This document shows, piece after piece, positions 9,097 to 17,905 of a DNA stretch of 64,000 bases. A program made the translations under genes and the position numbers. Every line of letters begins with the position of its first letter. Positions within the stretch are counted from its first letter, which is position 1. The notes under the pieces were generated by a model. It did no database searches. It was not told the origin of the DNA and saw nothing but the letters and a program-made list of their open reading frames with translations. Location: assembly GCA_963708735.1 (NCBI GenBank), contig CAVPTW010000005.1, positions 124,001-188,000 on the forward strand, given 5' to 3'. This DNA is from JAGPUQ01 sp963708735. Lineage in GTDB: Bacteria > Pseudomonadota > Gammaproteobacteria > Pseudomonadales > Porticoccaceae.

Positions 9097-9693
9097 TCAG
9101 ATCAGCCGGCGGCTGTTGCTGGAAAACTGCGCGGCCAGAAAATCCATCTGGTCGGCGAGGATCCGCCGCGAATTGATCAGCGCCAGGTATTCCGCGTTGT
9201 TGGGTCGGTAGGGCAGCGCCACCAGCTCCCAGCCAATTTCCTCGAGCAGTCGATTACCCTTGAATTGGTTGCAGCGGCGGCAGGCAGCAACCACATTCTG
9301 CCAGCGGTCGCGGCCACCGCGCGACAGCGGCACCACATGGTCGCGGGTGAGGGCGCCAGCGGCAAACTGGCGCGAGCAATACAGGCAGTGAAAGCGATCC
9401 CGGGCAAACAGCGCCGGATTGGTGAGCGGGTAATTGGTCCGTGGCCGCGCCATCTGACCACCGCCGCAGGCAATGATGCTGGGCAGTTCGATCAGCGACC
9501 GCGTCCCCGTCGCACGGCTCAGACCGCCGTAAACTTTCTGCACGATGTCGCCCAGGGACCAGGCCACGAGATCGCGTGCATAGAGGCAAACCGCTTCCTG
9601 CCAGTTGAGCCACTCGATGGGCAGACCCGCGAGATTCAACCGCAGTATTTTCGGCTGCCGGTCCACCACCATCAGTTCCGGCACGAGATTCAT
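9097..9693 (-). CDS. HNH endonuclease family protein
   Basis: A protein of about 198 residues. Its C-terminal half has the zinc-supported HNH (beta-beta-alpha metal) nuclease core: a CLYC pair near residue 116, DHVVPLSRGG with the catalytic His, then the conserved Asn and ACRRCN with the second Cys pair. The N-terminal 80 residues resemble the leader of stand-alone COG1403 proteins and contain no recognised targeting domain. The start at 9693 is preceded by GAGG; an ATG at 9762 would add 23 residues of low conservation. Such solitary HNH proteins are common in Proteobacteria and their role is unclear. There is no intron, phage or restriction partner nearby. Confidence 0.88.
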   Translation of the reverse strand: MNLVPELMVVDRQPKILRLNLAGLPIEWLNWQEAVCLYARDLVAWSLGDIVQKVYGGLSRATGTRSLIELPSIIACGGGQMARPRTNYPLTNPALFARDRFHCLYCSRQFAAGALTRDHVVPLSRGGRDRWQNVVAACRRCNQFKGNRLLEEIGWELVALPYRPNNAEYLALINSRRILADQMDFLAAQFSSNSRRLI

Positions 9694-9944
9694 GCGGCCT
9701 CGCTCACCGGCGCGCGCCGGATCCGAAACCCCTCCCCGATGCCGCGCAACACAACCCGCCACGCTGGCCTGCCGGATGGCACAGCATTCGCGAACAACTT
9801 CGCTGCCATCGATCGTGCGCTGAAGTCGGTACCCTCCACCAGTCGACGCAAACCGTGCCTCATCATAGGGAACCGCGGAAAGCTGTCAATACACAGCGAC
9901 CGGTGCCGCGCCGGTTCGTCTCCGCGGCGGAAACGAACTCCGCA
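9694..9944. other. Non-coding spacer upstream of the HNH gene
   Basis: I see no gene, repeat or clear promoter in this stretch. It separates the start of the HNH gene from the terminator of the minus-strand RNA locus. Confidence 0.5.
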
Positions 9945-9983
9945 AAAGAAAAGCGCCCTTTTGCTGGAGAAACAAAAGGGCGC
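9945..9983 (-). terminator. Intrinsic terminator of the minus-strand RNA locus
   Basis: An 11-bp perfect stem (GCGCCCTTTTG at 9953-9963 with CAAAAGGGCGC at 9973-9983) is followed on the minus strand by TTTTCTTTTG. The plus strand lacks a T run, so the signal points leftward only. With no minus-strand protein gene upstream, it implies a non-coding transcript. Confidence 0.85.
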
Positions 9984-10294
9984 CAAAGGCATTAAGAAAT
10001 AAAGGTACCAAACGCTTCACTAGATCAAGAACAACGCGGGGAACATCCTGCAACTTCCCTGTCCCCGCCTGACGACATCCTTTCCAGGCTCCGGGCCCCG
10101 CCGCGGCAAAGCACTCCATGTGCCCCGATTCCCCGCGCGCCAGCAATCCGTACCGGCTGCCCGTTCCTACGCAACATCCCCGCCCCCTGGCAACCGTCCT
10201 TGCACCAGAGCAACTTCCATATTCCGCGTGTCCTTGCGGGAGGCATCATGTGGCGCAACCCGCGTGACTCCCAGTCCGAAAACGCCTCGTCCTG
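9945..10294 (-). ncRNA. Candidate CsrB/RsmZ-type RNA that sequesters CsrA
   Basis: The minus strand here has no plausible protein but carries 18 GGA motifs in about 260 nt, several times the chance expectation. Several sit in predicted hairpin loops: CCGC-AAGGACAC-GCGG (10224-10239), GCAC-ATGGA-GTGC (10111-10123), and an 8-bp stem at 10036-10068 whose loop includes GCAGGATG. It ends in a textbook intrinsic terminator. Promoter-like TATATC at 10301-10306 would start an RNA of about 350 nt, close to E. coli CsrB (369 nt). This family binds many CsrA/RsmA dimers through AGGA/GGA loops and so relieves translational repression. No clear GacA box (TGTAAG-N6-CTTACA) was found, and the -35 is weak. 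The assignment rests on composition and structure, not on an alignment. Confidence 0.72.
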
Positions 10295-10386
10295 CTGTAG
10301 GATATATCGCACACGACCATTACATTGACCATCTTTGAGCCCTCGGTTAGGGTGCTGGCTGGATTGCCCGCAACCGGGATATTGCC

Positions 10387-10647
10387 TTGGCTACCCGAAA
10401 GAAAGCACCGGATTTCGAAGCGAATCTCCGCCAGCTTGAGGCCATTGTCGCCGTGCTGGAAGAAGGCAAGCTCAGCCTGGATGAAGCGCTGGACCGCTTC
10501 GAGCAAGGTGTTCGCATCACGCGGCAATGCCAGCAGGCGCTGCGCGAGGCCGAGCAACGTGTGTTGTTGCTTACGCAGGGTGATGCGGGTGAAAGCCCGA
10601 CCGCGACTGCTTTTACCGTCTCCTCCGGAGAGGCTGACGCCGAGTGA
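10387..10647 (+). CDS. xseB: Exodeoxyribonuclease VII small subunit
   Basis: An 86-residue XseB, with the family core FEANLRQLEAIVAVLEEG followed by LSLDEALDRFEQG. It assembles with XseA into exonuclease VII, which degrades single-stranded DNA in both directions. The start is TTG; no ATG fits. The gene overlaps ispA by 4 nt and heads the xseB-ispA-dxs arrangement typical of gammaproteobacteria. xseA is not in the window. Its promoter must overlap the divergent RNA locus upstream. Confidence 0.95.
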   Translation: MATRKKAPDFEANLRQLEAIVAVLEEGKLSLDEALDRFEQGVRITRQCQQALREAEQRVLLLTQGDAGESPTATAFTVSSGEADAE

Positions 10648-11555
10648 CCGGCACGCTGACCGACTTCCTCTGCGCGTGCCGCGCGCGGCTCGAACCACAA
10701 CTCGCCGCCGCCCTGACCGCTGACCGCGCCCCACCCTCTATCCCGGATACCGACCCGCCTCCGTTGATCGCCGCCATGGCACACAGCCTGCTGGGCGGCG
10801 GCAAACGCCTGCGCCCCTGCCTTGCCTATGCCGCAGCGGCAGCGGCGGGAGAGCCTTCCGCCGCCACCGATCGGGTGGCTGTGGCCGTGGAATTGCTGCA
10901 CACCTATTCGCTGATTCACGATGACCTGCCCGCCATGGATGACGACGATCTGCGCCGCGGCCGCCCCACCTGCCATCTCGTGTTCGGCGAGGCGATGGCG
11001 ATCCTGGCCGGTGACGCGCTGCAGGCGCTGGCGTTCACGCAGCTCAGCGCCATCGATTCGTTGCCGGCGCAAGCAACGCTGCGCCTGATCCAGCGACTTG
11101 CCCACGCGGCCGGGGCACAGGGAATGGTGTTGGGGCAGGCCATGGACCTCCAGGCCACGGGGAAAAAGCTGGATCGGGGTGCGCTCGAAACCATGCACCG
11201 CCGCAAGACCGGCGACCTGATTGCCGCCAGCGTGGTCATGGGCGCCATTTCGACCGGCACGGAAGATGCCACCCTGCTTGCCGCCCTCGATGACTATGGA
11301 CATCAACTGGGGCTCGCCTTTCAGGTACGCGATGACCTCCTCGACGCGGAGGAAAGCACCGCTACTCTGGGCAAGCACAGCGGTGCCGACCAACGTCTGG
11401 AAAAAGCCACCTTCGTTACACTGCTGGGTCCGGAGGCAGCGCGCGCCAGCCTGCGTGAACTGCATGCCCGCAGTCTGGCCGCGATTGCCCACTTCGGCGC
11501 GCGCGCCGACGTCCTGCGTCAGCTCGCCGACTACGCGGTGGTCCGGCGCGACTGA
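10644..11555 (+). CDS. ispA: (2E,6E)-farnesyl diphosphate synthase
   Basis: This 303-residue trans-prenyltransferase condenses dimethylallyl diphosphate with two isopentenyl diphosphates to make farnesyl diphosphate. The first aspartate-rich motif is DDLPAMDDDD (about residues 91-100) and the second is DDLLD (about residue 230); GGGKRLRP marks the substrate-binding segment. The GTG start overlaps the xseB stop, so translation is coupled. Being next to dxs fits its place downstream of the MEP pathway; the products feed undecaprenyl phosphate and quinone side chains. Confidence 0.95.
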   Translation: MTGTLTDFLCACRARLEPQLAAALTADRAPPSIPDTDPPPLIAAMAHSLLGGGKRLRPCLAYAAAAAAGEPSAATDRVAVAVELLHTYSLIHDDLPAMDDDDLRRGRPTCHLVFGEAMAILAGDALQALAFTQLSAIDSLPAQATLRLIQRLAHAAGAQGMVLGQAMDLQATGKKLDRGALETMHRRKTGDLIAASVVMGAISTGTEDATLLAALDDYGHQLGLAFQVRDDLLDAEESTATLGKHSGADQRLEKATFVTLLGPEAARASLRELHARSLAAIAHFGARADVLRQLADYAVVRRD

Positions 11556-11608
11556 TTGCAGCGCGGGCATTTGCGGTAGAATTCCCGCCCCCGCGCACCC
11601 CTCCTGCC

Positions 11609-13567
11609 ATGGCACTCAGCTTTACCGACATCCCCCGGGTCCGCCCGGCGACACCGCTGCTCGACACCATCGCGAGCCCGGCAGCGCTGCGTCCGTTGAG
11701 CTTCGACGAGCTGGAACTGCTCGCCGATGAACTGCGCGCCTATCTGCTCTATGCCATCGGCCAGACCGGCGGCCATTTTGGCGCCGGCCTCGGCGTGATC
11801 GAGCTGACCATCGCGCTGCACCACGTCTTCAACACCCCGGACGACCGCCTGGTATGGGATGTAGGCCACCAGACTTATCCCCACAAAATCCTCACCGGGC
11901 GGCGCGAAGAGATTCTGAGTGTGCGCCGGGGCGGTGGCATCGCCGGCTTTCCCAGACGCAGTGAAAGCGAATACGACACCTTCGGCGTCGGTCACTCCAG
12001 CACCTCAATCAGTGCCGCCCTGGGCATGGCGCTTGCCGCGCGCCTGACCGGCAGCGAACGGCGCGCCATCGCCGTGATCGGCGACGGTGCCATGACCGCC
12101 GGCATGGCGTTCGAGGCCCTCAATCACAGCGCCCATCTGGACCTCGATCTGCTGGTGGTGCTGAACGACAACCAGATGTCGATCTCCCGGAACGTGGGTG
12201 GACTCTCGACCTATTTTTCGAAACTGTGGTCGAGTCGGCCCTACAACTGGGTGCGCGAGGCCGGCAAGCGCGTACTGAAAGCCTTTCCCTCCACCGCGAC
12301 CCTGGTGCGCAAGACCGAGGAGCTGATGAAAGCCCTGGTCGCGCCCGGCATCGTGTTCGAGGAGCTCGGCTTCACCTATATCGGCCCCATCGACGGCCAC
12401 AACCTGCCGTTGCTGGTGAACACCCTGACCAATCTCAAACAGGTGACGGGTCCGGTGCTGCTCCACGTTGCCACCGTCAAGGGCAAGGGTTTTCTCCCCG
12501 CCGAGGCCGACCCCATCGGCTACCACGCCCTGACCAAGATCGAACCGACGGCGCCGTCGGTCCCGCCCCTGCCCCGCAAACCCCCGCCCCACAACCCCCC
12601 TCCCCACAAACCCAAGTACCAGGATCTGTTCGGCGTCTGGCTGTGCGACATGGCCAGCGCGGAGCCACGCCTGGTGGGCATCACTCCGGCGATGACCGAA
12701 GGTTCGGGGATGGTGGAATTCGCCCAGCGCTTTCCCGAGCGTTTTCAGGATGTCGCCATCGCCGAGCAACACGCCGTCACCCTGGCCGCCGGCCTCGCCT
12801 GCGAGGGGATGAAACCCGTGGTGGCGATCTACTCCACGTTTTTGCAACGCGCCTACGACCAGTTGATTCACGATGTCGCCTTGCAGAATCTCGATGTGCT
12901 GTTCGCCATCGACCGCGCCGGGCTGGTGGGCGAAGACGGCCCCACCCACGCCGGCAGCTTCGACCTGAGCTATCTGCGCTGCATCCCCAACCTGATCGTG
13001 ATGGCGCCGTCCGACGAAAACGAAACCCGCCAGCTGCTCAATACCGGCTTTCGGCATCCGGGTCCGGCGGCGGTGCGCTATCCGCGCGGCACCGGCCCAG
13101 GCGTCGCCGTCGATCCCGGCCTGGAGCCGCTGCCCATCGGCCGCGGCCGCCGGTGCCGCAGCGGGCGCGCCATCGCGCTACTCAACTTCGGCGCCCTGCT
13201 GCCTACCGTGCTGGCGGCGGCCGAGCGCCTGGATGCCAGTGTCGCGGACATGCGTTTCGTGAAGCCCCTGGATGTCGAGCTGATTGCGCAACTGGCGGAC
13301 GCTCACCAGTTGCTGATCACCGTGGAAGACAATGTCATCGCAGGTGGCGCCGGGGCCGGCGTCGCCGAGTACCTGGCGGCTTGTGGCCGCACCACCCCCA
13401 TCCTGCATCTGGGGTTACCCGACGCCTTCATCGAGCACGACACCCGGAGCGCGCAGTTGACGCAGGTGGGGCTGGATGTCGACGGCATCTGTCGCGCGGC
13501 AGGCGCGCGCGCCGCCACGCTCGGTATCGCGATTGCGCCGCCAGTGACCCGGGCCACGCGCGGCTGA
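11609..13567 (+). CDS. dxs: 1-deoxy-D-xylulose-5-phosphate synthase
   Basis: This 652-residue thiamine diphosphate enzyme condenses pyruvate with glyceraldehyde 3-phosphate, the first step of the MEP isoprenoid pathway. Visible marks are the GGHFGAGLG histidine region (about residue 54), the ThDP-binding GDGAMTAGM to NDNQMSIS segment (about residues 155-190), the catalytic glutamate in AIAEQHAV (about residue 384) and the DRAGLVGEDGPTHAG segment. Between the N-terminal and pyrimidine domains there is a proline- and histidine-rich linker (KPPPHNPPPHKPK, around residue 330) not usual in the family. It converges with the helicase gene with 1 nt between them. Confidence 0.96.
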   Translation: MALSFTDIPRVRPATPLLDTIASPAALRPLSFDELELLADELRAYLLYAIGQTGGHFGAGLGVIELTIALHHVFNTPDDRLVWDVGHQTYPHKILTGRREEILSVRRGGGIAGFPRRSESEYDTFGVGHSSTSISAALGMALAARLTGSERRAIAVIGDGAMTAGMAFEALNHSAHLDLDLLVVLNDNQMSISRNVGGLSTYFSKLWSSRPYNWVREAGKRVLKAFPSTATLVRKTEELMKALVAPGIVFEELGFTYIGPIDGHNLPLLVNTLTNLKQVTGPVLLHVATVKGKGFLPAEADPIGYHALTKIEPTAPSVPPLPRKPPPHNPPPHKPKYQDLFGVWLCDMASAEPRLVGITPAMTEGSGMVEFAQRFPERFQDVAIAEQHAVTLAAGLACEGMKPVVAIYSTFLQRAYDQLIHDVALQNLDVLFAIDRAGLVGEDGPTHAGSFDLSYLRCIPNLIVMAPSDENETRQLLNTGFRHPGPAAVRYPRGTGPGVAVDPGLEPLPIGRGRRCRSGRAIALLNFGALLPTVLAAAERLDASVADMRFVKPLDVELIAQLADAHQLLITVEDNVIAGGAGAGVAEYLAACGRTTPILHLGLPDAFIEHDTRSAQLTQVGLDVDGICRAAGARAATLGIAIAPPVTRATRG

Positions 13568-13568
13568 A

Positions 13569-15656
13569 TCATTCCCGCCCGAAGGGCGGCAGCGCCGCCA
13601 GCAGTTCACGTCCGTAGCTTTTCGAGATCAGCCGCCGATCCAGAATGGTGACCCGGCCGCTGTCTGCCTCCGTGCGCAACAGGCGTCCGCAGGCCTGCAC
13701 CAGACGCAGGCAGGCGTCGGCGAGGGACAGGGTGCGAAAGGCGTTGCCGCCGCCGGCCTGGATCCACTCCGCGCGGGCCTCCTGCACCGGGTCGTCGGGC
13801 ACCGCAAACGGCAGTTTGGCGATGATCACGTGGCGGCAGTAATCGCCCGGCAGATCGATACCCTCGGCAAAGCTCGCCAGACCGAAGATCACGCTGCGCG
13901 CGCTGCCATCGACGCGCGTCCGGTGGCGGGCGATGATCTCCGCCACCGGCAGTTCGCCCTGTACCAGCAGGCACTCCGCCAGCGCCGCGGGCAAGGCCTG
14001 ACGTACCCGCTCCAGTTGCTGGCGCGAGGCGAACAGCACCAGGCTGCCGCCGGACTCCACGCCCAGCAACGCCGGCAGCAGGGCGCTCACCGCCGCGGTG
14101 TGGGCTTCATTGTCGCCGCCATCGACGGCCTCCGCCGGGATCGCCAGCACGGCGCGCCGCCGGTAGTCGAAGCCGCCCGCCAGCGCATGGGTGGCACTGC
14201 CTTCCGGGATACCCGTATCCAGCCGCAGGCGGTCGAAACTGCCCAGCGACCGCAACGTGGCGGAGGTCAGCACCGCCGCATGGCAGCGCGACCAGAGCTG
14301 CTCGGCAAGCGTATGCCCGGCGCTGACCGGCGCGATGACGACCCGCAGTTCGCCATTCGCCTCCCGCGCCACCCAGCGCGCCAGCGGCGGGACAACGGGC
14401 AGGTCGGGCTCGGCCATGGCCCGCCACAGCCGCGCGATCCCCTCGGCGCGGCCAAGCCATTGGCCGACTGCCTGGAAATGCGCTTCGAGTTCCGGCCGGG
14501 GGAGCGGGAATTCCGTTTTTTCCAGTGCCGCCTCCAGGCCCTCGCGGCAACGCTCCAGATTTTGTACGAGACTGCCGAAGCACGCCGCCAGCTCGCCGCT
14601 CGGGACACGCAGTGCATCCGGTACCAGGCCACCGGCAAAGCGGTAGCGGGAATTCCGGGCGTCCGCCAGCAGCAGCGCGAACAAAGGCATGGTCTGCCGC
14701 AGCAGGAGCGCCGCGGCAGCCGCCGGGGGCACCAGTGCCTGCGCGCGGGCGGCATCCTCCGGCGCCACCGCCAGCCGGGCGGCGTTGCGCGCGCTCTGGG
14801 TCTCCAGACGCTCCAGCCAGTCGCCGGTCGCCTCCAGTCCGCATTGGGCGCCAAAGTGGGCCAGCGCGGTGTCCCCGAGCCGGTGGGCTTCGTCGAACAC
14901 GTAGATGGTTTCTTCCGGCGCCGGCAACACCACACCGCCGCCGAGCGCCAGATCCGCCATCACCAGATCCTGATTGGCGACGATGCAATCCGCCGCATCC
15001 ACCGTCGACCGCGCACGGTAATAGCAGCAGGACGCGATCAGGCGACAGCGCCGGCCACCGCACTGACGGCCGTCGATGGAGAGCGCCCGCCACAGGGAAT
15101 CGGGCAGGGTTTGCTCCCAGCGATCGCGATCGCCGTCCCATTCGCCCTCACGCCAGGCGCGGCCCAGTGCTTCGATGCGCCGTTCGTCATCGGCACCTGG
15201 CACGAACGCGAGCTCATCCTCGAACAGGAACTGGCCACTGCGCGTCTGGCTGGTCTGGGCCTCGCACTGCTCCAGCCGCAGCGGACACAGATAGCGGCCG
15301 CGACCCTTGGCAAGTGCAAAGGCATGATCCCAGCCAGTTGCCGCCAACAGATCGGGAATGTCGCGATCCACCAGTTGCGCCTGGAGCGCCACCGTGCCTG
15401 TGGCGATCACCAGCTTCTTGCCCTGCGCGCGCGCCAGCGGGAGCGCCGCCAACAGATAGGCGAGCGTCTTGCCGGTGCCGGTTCCGGCTTCGACGACGCA
15501 CACCCGGGCGTCCGGATTGTCCTCGCGCTCGCCGAGAAAGCCCGCAATGGCGGCGATCATCTGGCGTTGTCCGGCGCGGGGCCGCAACCCGCGCTTGGCG
15601 AGAAAGGCGCGATAGCCGGCCTGAATGTGTTCCCTGAGTTCGGCGGCGAGCGCCAT
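13569..15656 (-). CDS. ATP-dependent DNA helicase, DinG/YoaA family
   Basis: A 695-residue XPD-like superfamily 2 helicase. It has Walker A EAGTGTGKT (about residue 55), a DEAH box in VFDEAHRL, and the cysteine cluster expected of a 4Fe-4S domain (YLCPLRLEQC, then CRLIASC). The C-terminal helicase half ends with SFAEGIDLPGD and LVQACGRLLR. Members unwind DNA 5' to 3' and act in repair or replication-fork rescue. The ATG at 15656 matches the family N-terminus; the open frame extends further upstream only over the next gene. Length fits YoaA/DinG; I do not distinguish between them. Confidence 0.92.
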   Translation of the reverse strand: MALAAELREHIQAGYRAFLAKRGLRPRAGQRQMIAAIAGFLGEREDNPDARVCVVEAGTGTGKTLAYLLAALPLARAQGKKLVIATGTVALQAQLVDRDIPDLLAATGWDHAFALAKGRGRYLCPLRLEQCEAQTSQTRSGQFLFEDELAFVPGADDERRIEALGRAWREGEWDGDRDRWEQTLPDSLWRALSIDGRQCGGRRCRLIASCCYYRARSTVDAADCIVANQDLVMADLALGGGVVLPAPEETIYVFDEAHRLGDTALAHFGAQCGLEATGDWLERLETQSARNAARLAVAPEDAARAQALVPPAAAAALLLRQTMPLFALLLADARNSRYRFAGGLVPDALRVPSGELAACFGSLVQNLERCREGLEAALEKTEFPLPRPELEAHFQAVGQWLGRAEGIARLWRAMAEPDLPVVPPLARWVAREANGELRVVIAPVSAGHTLAEQLWSRCHAAVLTSATLRSLGSFDRLRLDTGIPEGSATHALAGGFDYRRRAVLAIPAEAVDGGDNEAHTAAVSALLPALLGVESGGSLVLFASRQQLERVRQALPAALAECLLVQGELPVAEIIARHRTRVDGSARSVIFGLASFAEGIDLPGDYCRHVIIAKLPFAVPDDPVQEARAEWIQAGGGNAFRTLSLADACLRLVQACGRLLRTEADSGRVTILDRRLISKSYGRELLAALPPFGRE

Positions 15657-15657
15657 A

Positions 15658-16839
15658 TCAGGTAGCGAGCTCCAGGCGTCGGCGCAGGGGATTGGCATAC
15701 ATCGCCAGAAAAATGTCGCGCTCAGCCTCGGGCACATCGGCGAGGCGGGCGTGAAACTGCTGCTCGGAAGCCGCCCAGCCGGGCTGCTGTTCCAGGGTCG
15801 CGCGCAGCGCGTCTGCGCGCTGATCCGCTCCGTACAATAGGGAGTAAGCGGCGAAGTTGGTCGCATGGAGCCGGTATTCGCGCAGAATCTCGCGATCGAT
15901 CGCGGCGGCTGCGGCTTCGACGGTGACCAACCCCCGCGGCAGCGGTGCGCCGAATGCCACATGCACCGCGCCCTTCGCGCCCATGATGCCGCGATAAATG
16001 CTCTGGAGATCTTCGTGCGCGCCCTTGCAGTATTCGCCCTCGGTCCGCATGGCGTGCAGTTCGTGAGCCTTGTCGCGGTCGCAGGGATCAAATTCATAGC
16101 TGATCGCCACCGGCACCAGACGGAGTTCGTCGAGAGCCTGGGTCACGTCCTCTCCCGGTGGGCGGCTCAGGGCCAGCATTTTCAGGATGGCGGTCTCGGT
16201 GACATCGATCCCATCCTTGGCGCGTCCTTCGCGCTGGGCAATCCACACCGAACAGCGCTCGGTGACCACGGAATGACGGATGTAAGCCGAAAGCTGCTGC
16301 AAGGCAGCGAGCTTCTCGCGGCGGCCCTGGGGCGCGCGCTTGACGATAAAGCTCTTGTTGATGCGCATCAGATCGCTTGCGAATGGCTTGCTCAGGAGGT
16401 TGTCGCCGATGGCGATGCGCACCGTGTCCATGCCGTTGCCGTAAAGCATGAGATTGACCAGTGCCGGATCCATGGCGATATCGCGGTGATTGCTGATGTA
16501 GACGTGTGCCCGGGTCCGGTCCAGCCGATCCAGACCGCTGACCGTCAGCGCGGTCGCGACTCTCCCCATATGGGGCCGCAAGTGGCGCTCGATCAGCCGC
16601 TGAAAGTCCCCCACGGTGCGGATGCCATGTAGTACCCGCCACAGCGCGAGGCGCACCAGGATACGGCCCAGCGGCATGCAGTAGCGCCCAAGCCGCGGCA
16701 GGAACATTTGCATCAGGACGTTGGCGAACTCCGGATCGCGGCGCAGGCGCGCCAGCACACCGGGCACCTCGTCGTCCCGGTAGGGCCGGATGTCGGCGAA
16801 GGGGTCGGCGTTGATCGCCGCCGGCGTTTCCACAGCCAT
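15658..16839 (-). CDS. Glycerolipid acyltransferase family protein (PlsC/PlsB-like)
   Basis: A 393-residue protein with the acyltransferase block I motif NHRDIAMD (about residue 117) and a block III-like REGRAKDG (about residue 203), separated by the KPFASDLMRINKSFIV segment. These are the marks of glycerol-phosphate or lysophosphatidate acyltransferases that load acyl chains onto membrane lipid precursors. It is longer than PlsC and shorter than PlsB, with about 80 extra N-terminal residues and a C-terminal extension. It lies 1 nt upstream of the helicase start, so the two are coupled. The acceptor lipid is not known. Confidence 0.85.
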   Translation of the reverse strand: MAVETPAAINADPFADIRPYRDDEVPGVLARLRRDPEFANVLMQMFLPRLGRYCMPLGRILVRLALWRVLHGIRTVGDFQRLIERHLRPHMGRVATALTVSGLDRLDRTRAHVYISNHRDIAMDPALVNLMLYGNGMDTVRIAIGDNLLSKPFASDLMRINKSFIVKRAPQGRREKLAALQQLSAYIRHSVVTERCSVWIAQREGRAKDGIDVTETAILKMLALSRPPGEDVTQALDELRLVPVAISYEFDPCDRDKAHELHAMRTEGEYCKGAHEDLQSIYRGIMGAKGAVHVAFGAPLPRGLVTVEAAAAAIDREILREYRLHATNFAAYSLLYGADQRADALRATLEQQPGWAASEQQFHARLADVPEAERDIFLAMYANPLRRRLELAT

Positions 16840-17862
16840 TCAGGTGCCCCGGTTCGGGGTATGCCAGGGCACTTCCCGAGCGTACTTGTCGACCAGATCG
16901 ACCACGTCCAGCACCAGCGCGAACAGGGCCATGCGAATCAGCAGGCCATTGTCGGTCTGGCGGAAAATGGCCAGGTTGGGATTCTGATCGAGATCGCGGT
17001 CGAGCTCGTTGGCCTCGGCGCGGGAATCCCGCGGCAGCGGATGCATGATGACGGTGTTGGGTTCGCAGTGCTGGGTATAGATTGCCTGGTTCAGGCGCAG
17101 GCGACCGCGATAGCTGTCGGCCTGCTCGCGATCCGGAAAGCGTTCCTCCTGAATCCGGGTGGAGTAGACAATGTCCACATGGGCGATGCTCGCCTCCAGG
17201 TTCTGCGACTCATCCACACGCTGGCCGGAAGCCCGCAGTTCATCAACCAGTGGCGCCGGCATCCGCAGCTCCGGGGGCGATACCAGCACTACATGGACCC
17301 GCTCGAACAGCGTCAGCAGCTTGCTCAGGGAATGCACGGTACGGCCATATTTGAGGTCGCCGACCATGGCAATGCGCAGACCGTCGATGCCGCGACCACG
17401 GCCGGCCATTTCCTTCTCGATGGTGTAGAGATCGAGCAGGGCCTGACTCGGATGCTCGTTGCTACCGTCGCCGCCGTTCAGTACCGGCACCCGGCTCGCG
17501 CCGGCAAATTCCGCCACCGATCCCGCCAGGGGGTGGCGCATGCAGATCACATCGCTGAAACCGGACAGCACGCGCGCGGTGTCCTGGAGCGACTCTCCCT
17601 TGACCAGGGACAGGCTATCCATGCCCACCGACTCCCGTACCTCGCCGCCCAGCAGGTTGAAGGCGGAGCCGAAGCTGATGCGGGTGCGGGTACTGGCCTC
17701 GAAAAACATGTTGCCGAGAATCGCTCCCTCGAGCACGCGGGTGACCCGTCGGCGCTGGGCGTAGGGCTCCATGCGGTCGGCGATACGAAAAATCCGCTGG
17801 ATGTCGTCGCGCGCGAACTGCGCGACGGAAAGGATATGGGAGCCCCTGAACTTCACACACAT
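16840..17862 (-). CDS. pyrB: Aspartate carbamoyltransferase, catalytic subunit
   Basis: The 340-residue product carries the carbamoyl phosphate site ASTRTRISF (about residue 56), the KGESLQDT loop (about residue 88), the NEHPSQALLD segment (about residue 136) and the HPLPR motif near residue 278. It condenses carbamoyl phosphate with aspartate in pyrimidine synthesis. No regulatory subunit (pyrI) or dihydroorotase-like pyrC follows, so the holoenzyme may be a trimer or pair with a subunit encoded elsewhere. Its end abuts the acyltransferase start with no gap. Confidence 0.93.
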   Translation of the reverse strand: MCVKFRGSHILSVAQFARDDIQRIFRIADRMEPYAQRRRVTRVLEGAILGNMFFEASTRTRISFGSAFNLLGGEVRESVGMDSLSLVKGESLQDTARVLSGFSDVICMRHPLAGSVAEFAGASRVPVLNGGDGSNEHPSQALLDLYTIEKEMAGRGRGIDGLRIAMVGDLKYGRTVHSLSKLLTLFERVHVVLVSPPELRMPAPLVDELRASGQRVDESQNLEASIAHVDIVYSTRIQEERFPDREQADSYRGRLRLNQAIYTQHCEPNTVIMHPLPRDSRAEANELDRDLDQNPNLAIFRQTDNGLLIRMALFALVLDVVDLVDKYAREVPWHTPNRGT

Positions 17863-17905
17863 CCCCCCGCTGAAATCGCCCGGATTCTAGCGGCTTTGCC
17901 TGGCC

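Noticed and set aside
9886..10312. Two short minus-strand open frames (95 and 86 residues) in the candidate RNA locus
   Set aside because: They overlap each other in different frames, lack ribosome sites and recognisable sequence, and one runs through the terminator hairpin. An RNA gene explains the GGA pattern better.
10560..10585. GacA-type upstream site for the candidate RNA
   Set aside because: CGTAAGCAACAACACACG on the minus strand matches only the first half of TGTAAG-N6-CTTACA and lies too far upstream.
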